NCBI RefSeq assembly: GCF_001904615.1
Contig: NZ_MRBY01000004.1
Coordinates: 1-64,000, forward strand
DNA: 64,000 nt
Direction: 5' to 3'
DNA from: [Limnothrix rosea] IAM M-220
GTDB taxonomy: Bacteria; Cyanobacteriota; Cyanobacteriia; Cyanobacteriales; MRBY01
The notes under the pieces are model-generated. The model worked only from the letters and a program-made list of their open reading frames with translations. It was not told where the DNA came from and searched no databases. Shown here piece after piece: positions 17,815-27,099 of the stretch (positions are counted from its first letter, which is position 1; each line of letters opens with the position of its first letter). The translations under genes were made by a program, and so were the position numbers.

Positions 17815-19143
17815 ATGTTGTTGCGATATTTAAAGGGACTATTGATTAGTTTTATTGGTCTTTTATTACTCACTCAGCCAGCTTGGGCATTCTGCGGCTT
17901 TTATGTCGCGAAAGCGGATACCGAACTCTACAATCAAGCTTCCCAAGTCATTATTGCTCGGGACGGCGATCGCACCGTTGTAACCATGGCCAATGACTAT
18001 CAAGGTGATGTGGATGATTTTGCGATGGTTGTACCAGTGCCAGTGGTGCTAAAAGAAGACCAAGTCCATGTGGGTGAATCAAAAATTATCAAACGTCTCG
18101 ATGACTTTAGTGCGCCGCGTTTAGTGGAATATTTCGATAGTAATCCCTGCCAAGTGAATGCTTTTGATGATTTTGGCGGCGGCTGGCTCAGAAGAGAATC
18201 GATGAATGCACCGGTACCTGCCATGGCTTTAGAAAGTGCGGCAGATCTTGGGGTGACCATTGAGGAAGAATTTAGCGTTGGGGAATATGACATTCTCATT
18301 CTCAGTGCCAAAGAATCTGATGGTTTAGAGACTTGGCTTCGACAAAATGAGTACCAACTTCCCGATGGGGCGAGTGATCTTCTTAAGCCTTACATCCGCA
18401 CACAAATGAAATTTTTTGTGGCAAAGATGAATCTCGAAGAGTTTGATCGCACTGGCGTTAATGAGCTGCGTCCGCTCATGATGGCTTATGAGTCGCCGAA
18501 ATATATGCTGCCCATCCGATTGGGGATGATGAATGCAAATCAGGCGCAGGATCTACTGGTTTATATTTTGTCTCCGAAGGGTCAAGCGGAAATCACAAAT
18601 TACCGCACTGTTAAAATCCCGTCCAATGTGGAGGTGCCTGAGTTTGTGGAAGATGAGTTTGGTGATTTTTATACCACGATGTTCGAGAACGATTATCAAC
18701 GGCAGGGGCGTGATGATGTTTTTCTTGAATATGCATGGGATATGAGCACCTGTGATCCTTGTTCTGCACCGAATTTAACGAAGGAAGAATTGCAGTCGGC
18801 GGGGGTCTTTTGGGATAAGGATGCCTTTGTTCCTCAGGTTTTTATTACGCGGCTCCATGTGCGCTATACCCGCGATAAATTTCCGCAGGATTTGAAATTC
18901 CATGAAACGTCGAATCGTCAATCGTTCCAGGGTCGTTACGTGATTCGTCATCCTTTTCGCGATAAAGATGGGCTTACCTGTGATGCGGCAACGGAGTATT
19001 TAAGTCGTACTCGTCGTCGTCAGGAGGAGGAGGTGCATACTCTCGCGAAATTAACGGGTTGGGATAAGTCGGAAATTCGTCGTAAGGTTGATTTTGTTGA
19101 TGCGCCTCAAGCAACGGGTGATTGGTGGGATTCTATCTGGTAA
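17815..19143 (+). CDS. DUF2330 domain-containing exported protein
   Basis: A 442-residue exported protein. The signal peptide ends near WAFCGFYVA, and the mature part opens with the DUF2330 pattern AFCGFYVAKADTELYNQASQV and VTMANDYQGDVDDFAMVVPVP. Conserved Cys occur singly and as CDPC in the C-terminal half, suggesting disulfides. No catalytic motif is evident; function unknown. It begins 10 bases after the RnfD-like stop codon, with the Shine-Dalgarno GAGG overlapping that stop; a GTG three bases earlier is an alternative start. Close spacing argues for a joint role with the upstream membrane protein. Confidence 0.85.
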   Translation: MLLRYLKGLLISFIGLLLLTQPAWAFCGFYVAKADTELYNQASQVIIARDGDRTVVTMANDYQGDVDDFAMVVPVPVVLKEDQVHVGESKIIKRLDDFSAPRLVEYFDSNPCQVNAFDDFGGGWLRRESMNAPVPAMALESAADLGVTIEEEFSVGEYDILILSAKESDGLETWLRQNEYQLPDGASDLLKPYIRTQMKFFVAKMNLEEFDRTGVNELRPLMMAYESPKYMLPIRLGMMNANQAQDLLVYILSPKGQAEITNYRTVKIPSNVEVPEFVEDEFGDFYTTMFENDYQRQGRDDVFLEYAWDMSTCDPCSAPNLTKEELQSAGVFWDKDAFVPQVFITRLHVRYTRDKFPQDLKFHETSNRQSFQGRYVIRHPFRDKDGLTCDAATEYLSRTRRRQEEEVHTLAKLTGWDKSEIRRKVDFVDAPQATGDWWDSIW

Positions 19144-19292
19144 TTTTCGCTAACCAATGGGTGATGCTACATCCTTGATTTCTGAATGAAGTTGAGGATT
19201 TTTTCTTGGAAAAATAATCGGCGATCGCCTCTATTTTGTCTAGAGATAAATAGGGTTAAAGTTGGAACAGATTGAGAAACAGAGATTTTGCG

Positions 19293-19763
19293 ATGAGAGT
19301 TCTGAAAAGACGCGGCTTAGTTTATCGAGCGACTGAAATCTTACTGCCAATTACGATAATTGCCAAGGCTCTCCATCTAAATTATTTGATGGGACAAGTT
19401 TTGAATTTTGCCATTTGGCTTTATCAAAAATTTCTTTCTCCCCATAAAGGTTTTGTTTGTGCCTACCGGAAACTTTATGGTGACGCGAGCTGTTCTGAAT
19501 ATTTTCGGCGGGCGATCGCCCATGGGGGTTTAGCTGATGCGATTCCATTGTTTCAACGACGATTATTTGACTGTAAGCAGGCGAAACAGCAGTTACTTTA
19601 TAGCTCTCTTTCCTATCAGATGATGGCTAATAACAAACGCCGCCGAAAACAACGAGGTCTGGATTTTTGTGATTGTGGTGATCTCGATTTTGATGGTACG
19701 CCTGATTGTTTGGAAGGTTGTGATTGTGATTTTTGCGATTGTGATTTTTGTGACTGTGGTTAG
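19293..19763 (+). CDS. YidD-like protein with a cysteine/aspartate-rich C-terminal tail
   Basis: A 156-residue protein. Residues about 38-100 match the YidD membrane-insertion factor family: AIWLYQKFLSPHKGF, then CSEYFRRAIAHGG and a Cys in RRLFDCKQA. Ordinary YidD proteins are about 70-90 residues. Here a long N-terminal helix precedes the core and the tail (125-156) has nine Cys in 31 residues, alternating with Asp, plus DLDFDGTPD that resembles a calcium-binding loop. ATG 19293 is preferred to a TTG 21 bases upstream. It follows the DUF2330 gene by 149 bases on the same strand. Confidence 0.75.
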   Translation: MRVLKRRGLVYRATEILLPITIIAKALHLNYLMGQVLNFAIWLYQKFLSPHKGFVCAYRKLYGDASCSEYFRRAIAHGGLADAIPLFQRRLFDCKQAKQQLLYSSLSYQMMANNKRRRKQRGLDFCDCGDLDFDGTPDCLEGCDCDFCDCDFCDCG

Positions 19764-19878
19764 GCGATCGCCTGCCTATCTACACAACTTCTGGGGAAGG
19801 TTTACCAAAGAGTTGATAAGTGATTTCAGTGATTTAAGGGATTTATTTCGTTTTATCCTGCGTGTTTTAACCGCTTCA

Positions 19879-21918
19879 TTACTCATTAAAGATCAATATA
19901 GATGTCGTTAGCTGACTCGAAATAGTGCTCGTGAGATCGCCGACGGCTAAGCCCCCAGCTGTGCGATAGCGGGTCGAGTGCAACACAACGAGGTCGGCTT
20001 GCTTCGCACAATGTTGAATCACTTTAGCAATGTTATGGTGGCGAATGACTTTGATTTTTACGGGGAGGGTCACCTCTGCTTCGGCTAAACAATATTGCAA
20101 TTCTGTTTTAAAGGTTTGGTGCTGCGCCTTTGTCATCCAAGGATCACTCACATGGAGTAGGGTCATGTTGGCTTGGTTGGCGATCGCCAAAAGTTGCACA
20201 AACCGAATCATCTGCAGATCTTCGGAGGTGAAACCCTTTATGGGCACAAGAATACGTCGCCAATTGTTTGGGTGATCAAATAATCGCAAGGCCGCCACCG
20301 GACAATGGGCAGACCAACAAACACTGTTGATAACGCTACCTAGTAACCTCGCTTTCAGGCTTTCAGTGCTACTCCAGCCCATAATAATTAACTGGGCATT
20401 TTCTTCCCGGGCAAGACAGGTAATCGCGGCGGCGACATCACGGTCAATGCGAATTTTCGGTTGTGCTGGGATACCAAGGGTTTCGCTCGTGGCGATCGCC
20501 TGATCTAAAAGCTCGTGACTATGACCCATGCTCACATCGATACTGGCATCATCCAGAGGGCTATGGGCCGTGACAATAGAAGTCGGCAGCAACATGCCTT
20601 GCTTAACGCGGGTAATTAGTGCAGCAGCAGCCATTAATGCATCGGTTCTTTTGGGGTTAGCTAGGGGAATCACAACTTTGTAAGGGGCATCGGACAAGGG
20701 GGCGATCGCCGGTTCAAGCTCTGCTAAAACTGCCGTCGGAACCGCAATAAACCGGGCAAACTTTGTTGTTAGGATCGGCCCTAAAATCGAAGTCACCAGC
20801 ATCAGCACAATGACCGCATTAAAAACGGATTCACTAATCAGACCCACCCGAAATCCCACCAACGCCGCCGCAAGGGTGGCCGCCACCTGCGGTATGGACA
20901 ATGACCACATCGTCAAAGCTTCTGACCAACTGTACCGATAAAGCAGTTTGGCGATCGCCGCCGCCGCAAATTTTGACCCCACCAAACCAAAAACAATACA
21001 AAGAGTCAGGGGAAATTCGTACAGTAAATTATTAACAAATGCCGGAATATCTAACAACAATCCCATACCAACAAAGAAGAAGGGAATAAATAATGTACTA
21101 CCGACAAATTCAATTTTTTCCTTTACCGGACTATGACCAACAACATCATTGACCGCCAAGCCTGCGAGAAAAGCCCCAACAATTTTATCAACATTAATTA
21201 ACTGTGCACCAACAGAAGCCAAAAAGACAGCCAATAAAATAAATAAAAACTGATTGCTCTCCTCATCACCACTACGCCGAAAAAAGAGATGACCTAATTT
21301 TGATAAACCAAGTAAAACACAAACACCATATATCCCTAAAATGAGTAATTGGGTGGCAAGAAAAAGCCAAGAAAACTCCCCTTGGTGCACCGAGACACAT
21401 ACCGCTAAAACCACTAAAGCCGCAATATCAGTAAAGATTGTCGCGCCAATGGTCACCGTTATACTTTCGTTGGCCAATATACCAAAGCGATTAATAATTG
21501 GGTATCCCAGTAATGTGTGAGAAGCGAGGAGTGAGCCAATTAAAATAGCGGCATTCCAACTAAAGCCAAAGCTTAACCCTACAGTAATACCCGTGAGAAG
21601 TGGAATTAAAAAAGTAAGAAAACCAAAGGTCAATGAACGGTCTTGGGTTTTGCGAAACTCTGCAAGATTAATCTCCAATCCGGCAACAAACATTAAATAA
21701 ACCTTGCCAATATCAGAAAATAAAATCATCGTTTCACTATCAGGATCGAGCAGCCCTAAAGCATCTTTTCCTAATAAAATTCCGGCACAGAGTAGACCGA
21801 CTAATCCCGGCAGTTTAATCTTTTCAAAGATGGGAGGAACGGTTAGGGAAACGAAGAGTAATAAGGTAAAGCTAAAAAGCGGATTGCCGACTAAATATTC
21901 AACCGAGCTAGAAAACAT
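19879..21918 (-). CDS. CPA2 cation:proton antiporter with tandem universal stress protein domains
   Basis: A 679-residue protein. The first 390 residues are a Kef/NapA-type CPA2 antiporter with 12-13 membrane spans; LLASHTLLGYPIINRFG and FLAGLAVNDVVGHSPVKEKI are visible ion-path motifs. Two universal stress protein domains follow (about 405-545 and 550-679; starts YKVVIPLANP and WRRILVPIKG), which may bind nucleotide and gate transport. Cyanobacterial homologues include Na+/H+ or K+/H+ exchangers of the Nha group; ion specificity is not readable. It is a single-gene unit convergent with the YidD-like gene. Confidence 0.88.
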   Translation of the reverse strand: MFSSSVEYLVGNPLFSFTLLLFVSLTVPPIFEKIKLPGLVGLLCAGILLGKDALGLLDPDSETMILFSDIGKVYLMFVAGLEINLAEFRKTQDRSLTFGFLTFLIPLLTGITVGLSFGFSWNAAILIGSLLASHTLLGYPIINRFGILANESITVTIGATIFTDIAALVVLAVCVSVHQGEFSWLFLATQLLILGIYGVCVLLGLSKLGHLFFRRSGDEESNQFLFILLAVFLASVGAQLINVDKIVGAFLAGLAVNDVVGHSPVKEKIEFVGSTLFIPFFFVGMGLLLDIPAFVNNLLYEFPLTLCIVFGLVGSKFAAAAIAKLLYRYSWSEALTMWSLSIPQVAATLAAALVGFRVGLISESVFNAVIVLMLVTSILGPILTTKFARFIAVPTAVLAELEPAIAPLSDAPYKVVIPLANPKRTDALMAAAALITRVKQGMLLPTSIVTAHSPLDDASIDVSMGHSHELLDQAIATSETLGIPAQPKIRIDRDVAAAITCLAREENAQLIIMGWSSTESLKARLLGSVINSVCWSAHCPVAALRLFDHPNNWRRILVPIKGFTSEDLQMIRFVQLLAIANQANMTLLHVSDPWMTKAQHQTFKTELQYCLAEAEVTLPVKIKVIRHHNIAKVIQHCAKQADLVVLHSTRYRTAGGLAVGDLTSTISSQLTTSILIFNE

Positions 21919-22120
21919 AAAATTTGCTGCCCAACACCCATTGGAATAGCCTTTAAGTTTAACTGAATTGTTCTTCGTTTTAGCTTGGATGGGGGAGGAA
22001 AACCCCTCGGCGATCGCCGACTAGTGCAGCAGCAGCCAAAAAAAAGCCCAAGGGCGATCTTTTTTAGGGTTAAAAACGCTAGACTTGACATAATTCGTTA
22101 CATTCATGGAGAGCCGCGAC

Positions 22121-22387
22121 ATGGCAGCAAAGATAGAGATCTATACTTGGAGTGCTTGTCCTTTTTGTATCCGCGCCAAACGCCTATTAGATAGCAAGGG
22201 AGTGGACTACACCGAATATTGCATCGACGGAGATCACGAGGCTCGCGAAGCAATGACGGATCGCGCGAATGGCAGCAGTAGTCTCCCGCAAATTTTTATT
22301 GATGACCAACATATTGGCGGCTGCGATGATATCCACGCTTTAGATCGCCAAGGTGAATTAGAGCCGATGCTAAGCCAAGCTGCTTGA
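22121..22387 (+). CDS. grxC: Glutaredoxin 3
   Basis: An 88-residue dithiol glutaredoxin. The active site is CPFC near residue 15, followed by the cis-Pro loop SLPQIFID and the GGCDDI glutathione-binding motif near 72. It reduces protein disulfides and mixed disulfides using glutathione. GGAGAG at 22108-22113 is properly spaced for the ATG at 22121; an in-frame ATG at 22106 lies upstream of that site and is rejected. An intrinsic terminator follows. Confidence 0.93.
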   Translation: MAAKIEIYTWSACPFCIRAKRLLDSKGVDYTEYCIDGDHEAREAMTDRANGSSSLPQIFIDDQHIGGCDDIHALDRQGELEPMLSQAA

Positions 22388-22424
22388 GGATTACCGCATG
22401 TGCTGAAAAAAATTGATGATTTTG

Positions 22425-22450
22425 ATCCCTTGTCGCCGAGGGATTTTTTT
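22425..22450 (+). terminator. Intrinsic terminator after grxC
   Basis: Stem ATCCCT (22425-22430) / AGGGAT (22439-22444) with an 8-base loop, then seven T. Confidence 0.85.
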
Positions 22451-22596
22451 ATGAGTAGAGTTCATCAAATCTGGTGAATTTGTGTTGGTATCGGCAAAAT
22501 TAAAGTCAAAGAATATCCTAATCGTACTCTCTGTTACAGAACTTTAATGGGGTCTTTTTTAGGTTAAGGGGTGCTGTGATGATCTCTGGGAGTTAA

Positions 22597-23589
22597 GTGG
22601 TGATCTGCGCCGATTTTCCTGTTATTTATTCCACATTGTCGGCGATCGCCTTAGTTGAGAGAGTCCTGCCCCTGTACGGTTTAGTGGATATTGAAAGATG
22701 TGAGCTGTGGCATCGCGGCTTAAGCGATATTTATCTTGTCCAAAGCTCCGATGAACTTCGAGTTTTACGGGTTTCCCATCACCATTGGCGATCCCGCGTG
22801 GATATTGATTTTGAAATTGAGTTTTTAAATTTTTTAGCAGAGCATCAAATGCCGGTGGCTGCACCGATTGCCACAAGCCAAGGAGATTTTGTCGTGGAAG
22901 TGGGTGCACCGGAAGGGACCCGTTATGCAACGTTATTTCCCTTTGCCCCCGGCGAAATTGGTCTAGGGGGCTGGACTGTCGAGCAAAGTACAAAGCTGGG
23001 TCAGGTTGTCGCAAAAATCCACCAAATTAGTGCCGATTTTAGTTGTGAACATCCCCGTCAACCCCTCGATCTGACTTATCTGCTAGACGAATCTTTGTCT
23101 TACATTTTGCCTTTTTTAGGCGATCGCCCCAATGATGGGCAATTCCTCGAAACAACAGCCGAAAATATCCGTAAAAAATTAGCCAACTTTTCCACCGAAA
23201 AGCCCTTTTGGACAGTGTGTTGGGGCGATGCCCACAGCGGTAATGTGCACTTCACAAAAGATCAACAAATCACCATGTTCGATTTCGATCAATGTGGCTA
23301 CGGTTGGCGTGCCTTTGAAATTGGGAAGTTTTTTCAGGCCGCCTTAACCACAGGCATGCGCCGCAATGTCCGTGAAGCCTTTGTCGCTGGCTATAAATCC
23401 TCTACACCCTTTACCGAAGCCGAAGAATACGCCCTACAAAGCTTGACACAACTGGCTTATATCTGGTCATGGCGCATCAGCTTGCAACATATTTTGCTCT
23501 TTAATAACAGCCAATTAGACCGCCACTATTTCCTGAAACGCATCGAACGGTTGAGGACACTATCTACCCGGGATTGGCAATTGTTTTAA
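22597..23589 (+). CDS. Aminoglycoside phosphotransferase-fold kinase (SrkA/homoserine kinase-like)
   Basis: A 330-residue small-molecule or protein kinase of the APH fold. The catalytic loop reads VCWGDAHSGNVHF (near residue 208), with Trp in place of the usual His, and the metal-binding DFD in MFDFDQCGYGW follows. The N-lobe has LRVLRVSHHHWRSR, rather than the usual simple Lys. SrkA/YihE-type stress kinases and homoserine kinase II share this architecture, but the true substrate is unknown. A GTG start at 22597 has GGGAG just upstream. Single gene. Confidence 0.8.
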   Translation: MVICADFPVIYSTLSAIALVERVLPLYGLVDIERCELWHRGLSDIYLVQSSDELRVLRVSHHHWRSRVDIDFEIEFLNFLAEHQMPVAAPIATSQGDFVVEVGAPEGTRYATLFPFAPGEIGLGGWTVEQSTKLGQVVAKIHQISADFSCEHPRQPLDLTYLLDESLSYILPFLGDRPNDGQFLETTAENIRKKLANFSTEKPFWTVCWGDAHSGNVHFTKDQQITMFDFDQCGYGWRAFEIGKFFQAALTTGMRRNVREAFVAGYKSSTPFTEAEEYALQSLTQLAYIWSWRISLQHILLFNNSQLDRHYFLKRIERLRTLSTRDWQLF

Positions 23590-23656
23590 AACATTCGAAG
23601 TGACTGATTGTCCCAGTCATACAATGTCAGAGTAATGCAGCGGACAGATTTTTTTA

Positions 23657-24205
23657 ATGCAAGTATTGACCCTGCTAAATATCGATGAGCTAGACCTTAA
23701 GTTTCTGAGTGCAGCCAATGAGCGCCTTATCCACGGCATTGAACGTCTCGCGATCCTCGACCAAGTTGTTTTCGTCATTGAAACCTGTCTAGAAATTGCC
23801 GCCCTTAGCATCATTGTTTTAGCCTCCCTCAGAGCCTTAAAGCATATTGTGATTCGCTATGCAAAATCCCGGCAGCTCATTGATCACCATGAGGTTGTAC
23901 GCCTCGAATTTGGTTTGTCTTTAGCCCTAGCTCTGGAATTTTTGTTGGCGGCAGATATTGCCGCTACCGCCGTCGCACCGTCATGGGAAGCCCTCGGAAA
24001 ACTGGGTGTTGTTGCGGCTATTCGAACTTTTCTTAATGTTTTTCTTGAGCAAGAAGTGGAAAAACTTGAGGAAAAAAATAATCGCACTAAATGGCTCGTG
24101 CGCCAAATTCGCAATTTTGGGAACTCTGCTTCCCTGCCGCCGGAAAGACGGCGATCGCCGGAAAACTTGCGCCAAAATTTCAAAGACGATGACGACTATC
24201 GGTAA
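23657..24205 (+). CDS. DUF1622 membrane protein
   Basis: A 182-residue protein with two to three membrane spans (about 37-60, 85-105 and 120-135) and a basic C-terminal cytoplasmic tail. The segment LEFGLSLALALEFLLAADI with the following AIRTFLNVFLEQEVEKLE is typical of DUF1622, a widespread family of unknown function. It starts 67 bases after the kinase gene on the same strand. A 200-base spacer with no feature follows it. Confidence 0.85.
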   Translation: MQVLTLLNIDELDLKFLSAANERLIHGIERLAILDQVVFVIETCLEIAALSIIVLASLRALKHIVIRYAKSRQLIDHHEVVRLEFGLSLALALEFLLAADIAATAVAPSWEALGKLGVVAAIRTFLNVFLEQEVEKLEEKNNRTKWLVRQIRNFGNSASLPPERRRSPENLRQNFKDDDDYR

Positions 24206-24414
24206 TTCTAAGCAGATACCTAACATCAGCTTTAGTTCAAGATTCCATCAAAAATCCATAGAACAAAAAGACCGAAAAAGTCAGAAGACCCACCAATGTC
24301 GGACATTTTCCCACAAACATACGAGCTCAGGACATCTAACCCCCACCCTGTTTTCCCACTCTTCCCTTCACCCTGCCATCATGACAGGCTTAGCCGAACC
24401 CAAACCGAAGTAGC

Positions 24415-25164
24415 CTAGATCCCAGAACCATCTAAATACTGTTGAATTTCCTTATCACTAATACGACAGGCATTACTGCGACTTCCATCAGCCACTGGCG
24501 CAACAACCTTCACCGTAATCGCATCAGTAGACTGCTCTTGAATATTTTGTAGTTGTTCTTCAAGGGCCTCAATGCGGTCGACCAAAGCTCGAATAACAGT
24601 TGCTTCAGAGTCGGGTAAACTGCCATGTTCAAGGGGACTCACCTTCACGCCAGAACGATAGACGATGCGGCCGGGAATACCGACAACCGTGCAGTCGGAC
24701 GGTACATTACGCAAGACGACCGAACCCGCGCCGATACGCACGTTATTGCCAATTTCTAGATTCCCTAAAACCTTTGCGCCACCACCGACAACAACATTTT
24801 CACCGAGGGTCGGGTGACGTTTGCCGCTTTCTTTACCTGTTCCCCCTAGGGTTACCCCTTGATAAATCAAGCAATAATCACCAACGATCGCCGTTTCACC
24901 AATGACAACCCCCATACCATGGTCAATAAAAACGCCATGACCGATTTGAGCACCGGGGTGAATTTCAATGCCCGTGAGGAATCGCGCAATGTGGGAAAGA
25001 AAGCGGGGGAAAAACGGGATACCTAATTTAAAGAGGGCATGGGAAATACGGTGGAATAATAATGCCTGTAATCCGGGATAGCAAAATAAGACCTCAAGCC
25101 AATTTCGGGCGGCGGGATCTCTCTCAAAAATAATGCGAAAATCGGCGAGGAGAGTAGAGAGCAT
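24415..25164 (-). CDS. cysE: Serine O-acetyltransferase
   Basis: A 249-residue CysE, the first committed step of cysteine synthesis (L-serine plus acetyl-CoA). Residues about 60-180 form the left-handed beta helix of hexapeptide repeats, with IHPGAQIGHGVFIDHGMGVV, the active-site His pair, and GGTGKESGKRHPTLGENVV. It is the short form lacking the long N-terminal helical domain of E. coli CysE, as in most cyanobacteria. The C-terminal 65 residues are variable and end in YLDGSGI. Single gene, convergent with DUF1622. Confidence 0.95.
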   Translation of the reverse strand: MLSTLLADFRIIFERDPAARNWLEVLFCYPGLQALLFHRISHALFKLGIPFFPRFLSHIARFLTGIEIHPGAQIGHGVFIDHGMGVVIGETAIVGDYCLIYQGVTLGGTGKESGKRHPTLGENVVVGGGAKVLGNLEIGNNVRIGAGSVVLRNVPSDCTVVGIPGRIVYRSGVKVSPLEHGSLPDSEATVIRALVDRIEALEEQLQNIQEQSTDAITVKVVAPVADGSRSNACRISDKEIQQYLDGSGI

Positions 25165-25330
25165 AACGATTTCTGGGAGATGAATTCGGCAGACGGCTGA
25201 ATAAAATCATGAGACCGTTTCTATAGTATCCGCTGAGCGGTAAGACTGGTAGCGCTTCGGTTTAGTAATTTCATCACTTTAATGGGCTTTTGCGATGGAT
25301 TGCCCCCCTATGGAGATCATTTATTTCGGC

Positions 25331-26959
25331 CTATTTCAAACGTCCCGATCGCAAAATACTAATGATTAGCCACAGCCCTAATAATGTGGCAAAGGCAAAT
25401 AAAATGTCGTTCAGAATTAAAACTTGGCGATTTGGTGAAGTGCTAACGATCGCCGCCCCCATGATCAGCGAACCGACCACAATACTAAAGGACAAACGAT
25501 TTGCCGAATCGTCGATGCTACGGCGCAACCCGTCAAAATCTTTAATGCGCAGATTCCACTGCAAGGTTTCCGAACTGAGGCGATCTAAAATGACATCCAC
25601 CTGACGCGGCGATCGCAGGGACATCGTTTTAAGATCTAAAACCGTGCGAAACATCGTCTGAAAAGGAGTATCCCCAATCAACTGTCGCCGGAAAATATCC
25701 GTAATGAGCGGCTTAATTTCATCGAGCAGATTCACCTCTGGGTTGAAATTGCGAGCTACCCCCTCAAGATTCGCTAAGCTCTTGGCATATAACCCTAAAT
25801 TCCCCGGAAGTTTAACTTTATTCTTGCGCGCAACTTGCAGAATTTCATAGATTACCTCACTAAAATTGAGCTGCACTAAACTCTGGTCATAATATTTCCG
25901 CAAAAGTTTGTCATAGTTGGCTTCGAGCCGAGAAATATTAACATTCGGCGATTCTTCCGACAGCTCTAAAGTTAGCTGGGCACAGCTTTGGGCATCAATA
26001 TCAACGATCGCCAATAACATTTCCGTCAGAAGCTTTTGGGTGCGAGGGTCTAAACGCCCCACCATGCCGCAATCAATCAGCGCCACACGACCGTTATCTA
26101 AATAAAAAATATTCCCCGGGTGAGGGTCTGCGTGGAAAAAACCATCAACAAAAATTTGTTGGAAAAAAGCGCGAAACAAAATGGTGCTGATCGCTTGCCG
26201 TTGTTTTTTTGAAGGAATATCTCCTTCTAATAAAGGTTTGCCGTCGAGCCATTCCATCACCAAAAGTTTGCGGGTCGTCAAATCCCAGTTAATTTCAGGG
26301 ATCGTCAGCTTTTGTTGATCAAACCAGCGACTTTTTGCGAGGTTGCGTCGCAGTTGATCGGTATAGCCTGCCTCTGTCCGGAAGTCTAATTCGGCTTTAA
26401 CAGCTTGGGTGAAATCCTTTGCTAGGGCCACCACATCGTAATCTTGACCAATTTCTGTGAGGGCAGCGAGTTCGGCGATTCCTTTGATCAGTACAATATC
26501 CTGAGCCACAATCTGATCAATACCGGGACGTTGAACCTTGAGGGCAACGGCTCTACCATCTTTGAGGACAGCGCGATGAATTTGGGCAATGGATCCTGCG
26601 GCGACGGGATTGGGATTAATTTCTTGGAAAATTTCGCTGAGGGGTCTACTGAGCTCTTGGCTCAGGGTTTGTTCGATCTCAAACCAAGGTACTGTGGGCA
26701 CGTTGGCCTGGAGGTCGGTGAGGGTTTCGATGTACTTGGGCGGTAGCAAATCCGGTCGGGTACTCAGTAGTTGGCCGAGCTTGACGTAAAAGGGGCCTAA
26801 TTCGACGAGAATATTGCGAAAAACTTCTGGGGGGGGGATTTGTGGTTTATCGGCTTTGCCACCGGTCAGTAAGCTTTTCATGAAATCCCAGCCATTGCCG
26901 AGGACAACTTCAATAATTTCTCGTTGACGGGAGCTGCTTTTGGTAAGGGAGAAAACCAT
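25331..26959 (-). CDS. ABC1/UbiB-family atypical kinase
   Basis: A 542-residue membrane-attached atypical protein-like kinase. Family motifs are FYVKLGQLLSTRPDLLP (KxGQ), the Ala-rich loop AAGSIAQIHRA replacing the Gly-rich loop, the Glu of ELDFRTEA, and FFHADPHPGNIFYL followed by DCG at the catalytic/metal site. Two membrane spans end the protein. UbiB/COQ8/ABC1K proteins support quinone synthesis or stability; cyanobacteria have several paralogues. ATG 26959 is used; a frame upstream to 27082 overlaps the divergent gene and lacks family sequence. Confidence 0.9.
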   Translation of the reverse strand: MVFSLTKSSSRQREIIEVVLGNGWDFMKSLLTGGKADKPQIPPPEVFRNILVELGPFYVKLGQLLSTRPDLLPPKYIETLTDLQANVPTVPWFEIEQTLSQELSRPLSEIFQEINPNPVAAGSIAQIHRAVLKDGRAVALKVQRPGIDQIVAQDIVLIKGIAELAALTEIGQDYDVVALAKDFTQAVKAELDFRTEAGYTDQLRRNLAKSRWFDQQKLTIPEINWDLTTRKLLVMEWLDGKPLLEGDIPSKKQRQAISTILFRAFFQQIFVDGFFHADPHPGNIFYLDNGRVALIDCGMVGRLDPRTQKLLTEMLLAIVDIDAQSCAQLTLELSEESPNVNISRLEANYDKLLRKYYDQSLVQLNFSEVIYEILQVARKNKVKLPGNLGLYAKSLANLEGVARNFNPEVNLLDEIKPLITDIFRRQLIGDTPFQTMFRTVLDLKTMSLRSPRQVDVILDRLSSETLQWNLRIKDFDGLRRSIDDSANRLSFSIVVGSLIMGAAIVSTSPNRQVLILNDILFAFATLLGLWLIISILRSGRLK

Positions 26960-27099
26960 TGATAGCCTACTGTGCGGAATTGTGAGCGAATCGTTTTTAC
27001 TATACGTCAGTTTTCTTGGCGATCGCCGTAACCTTAGGAAGGATTTTGCGAACGATTGTCGATTATGATGGGAAAAATTCACGTCACAATCTCAACTGT

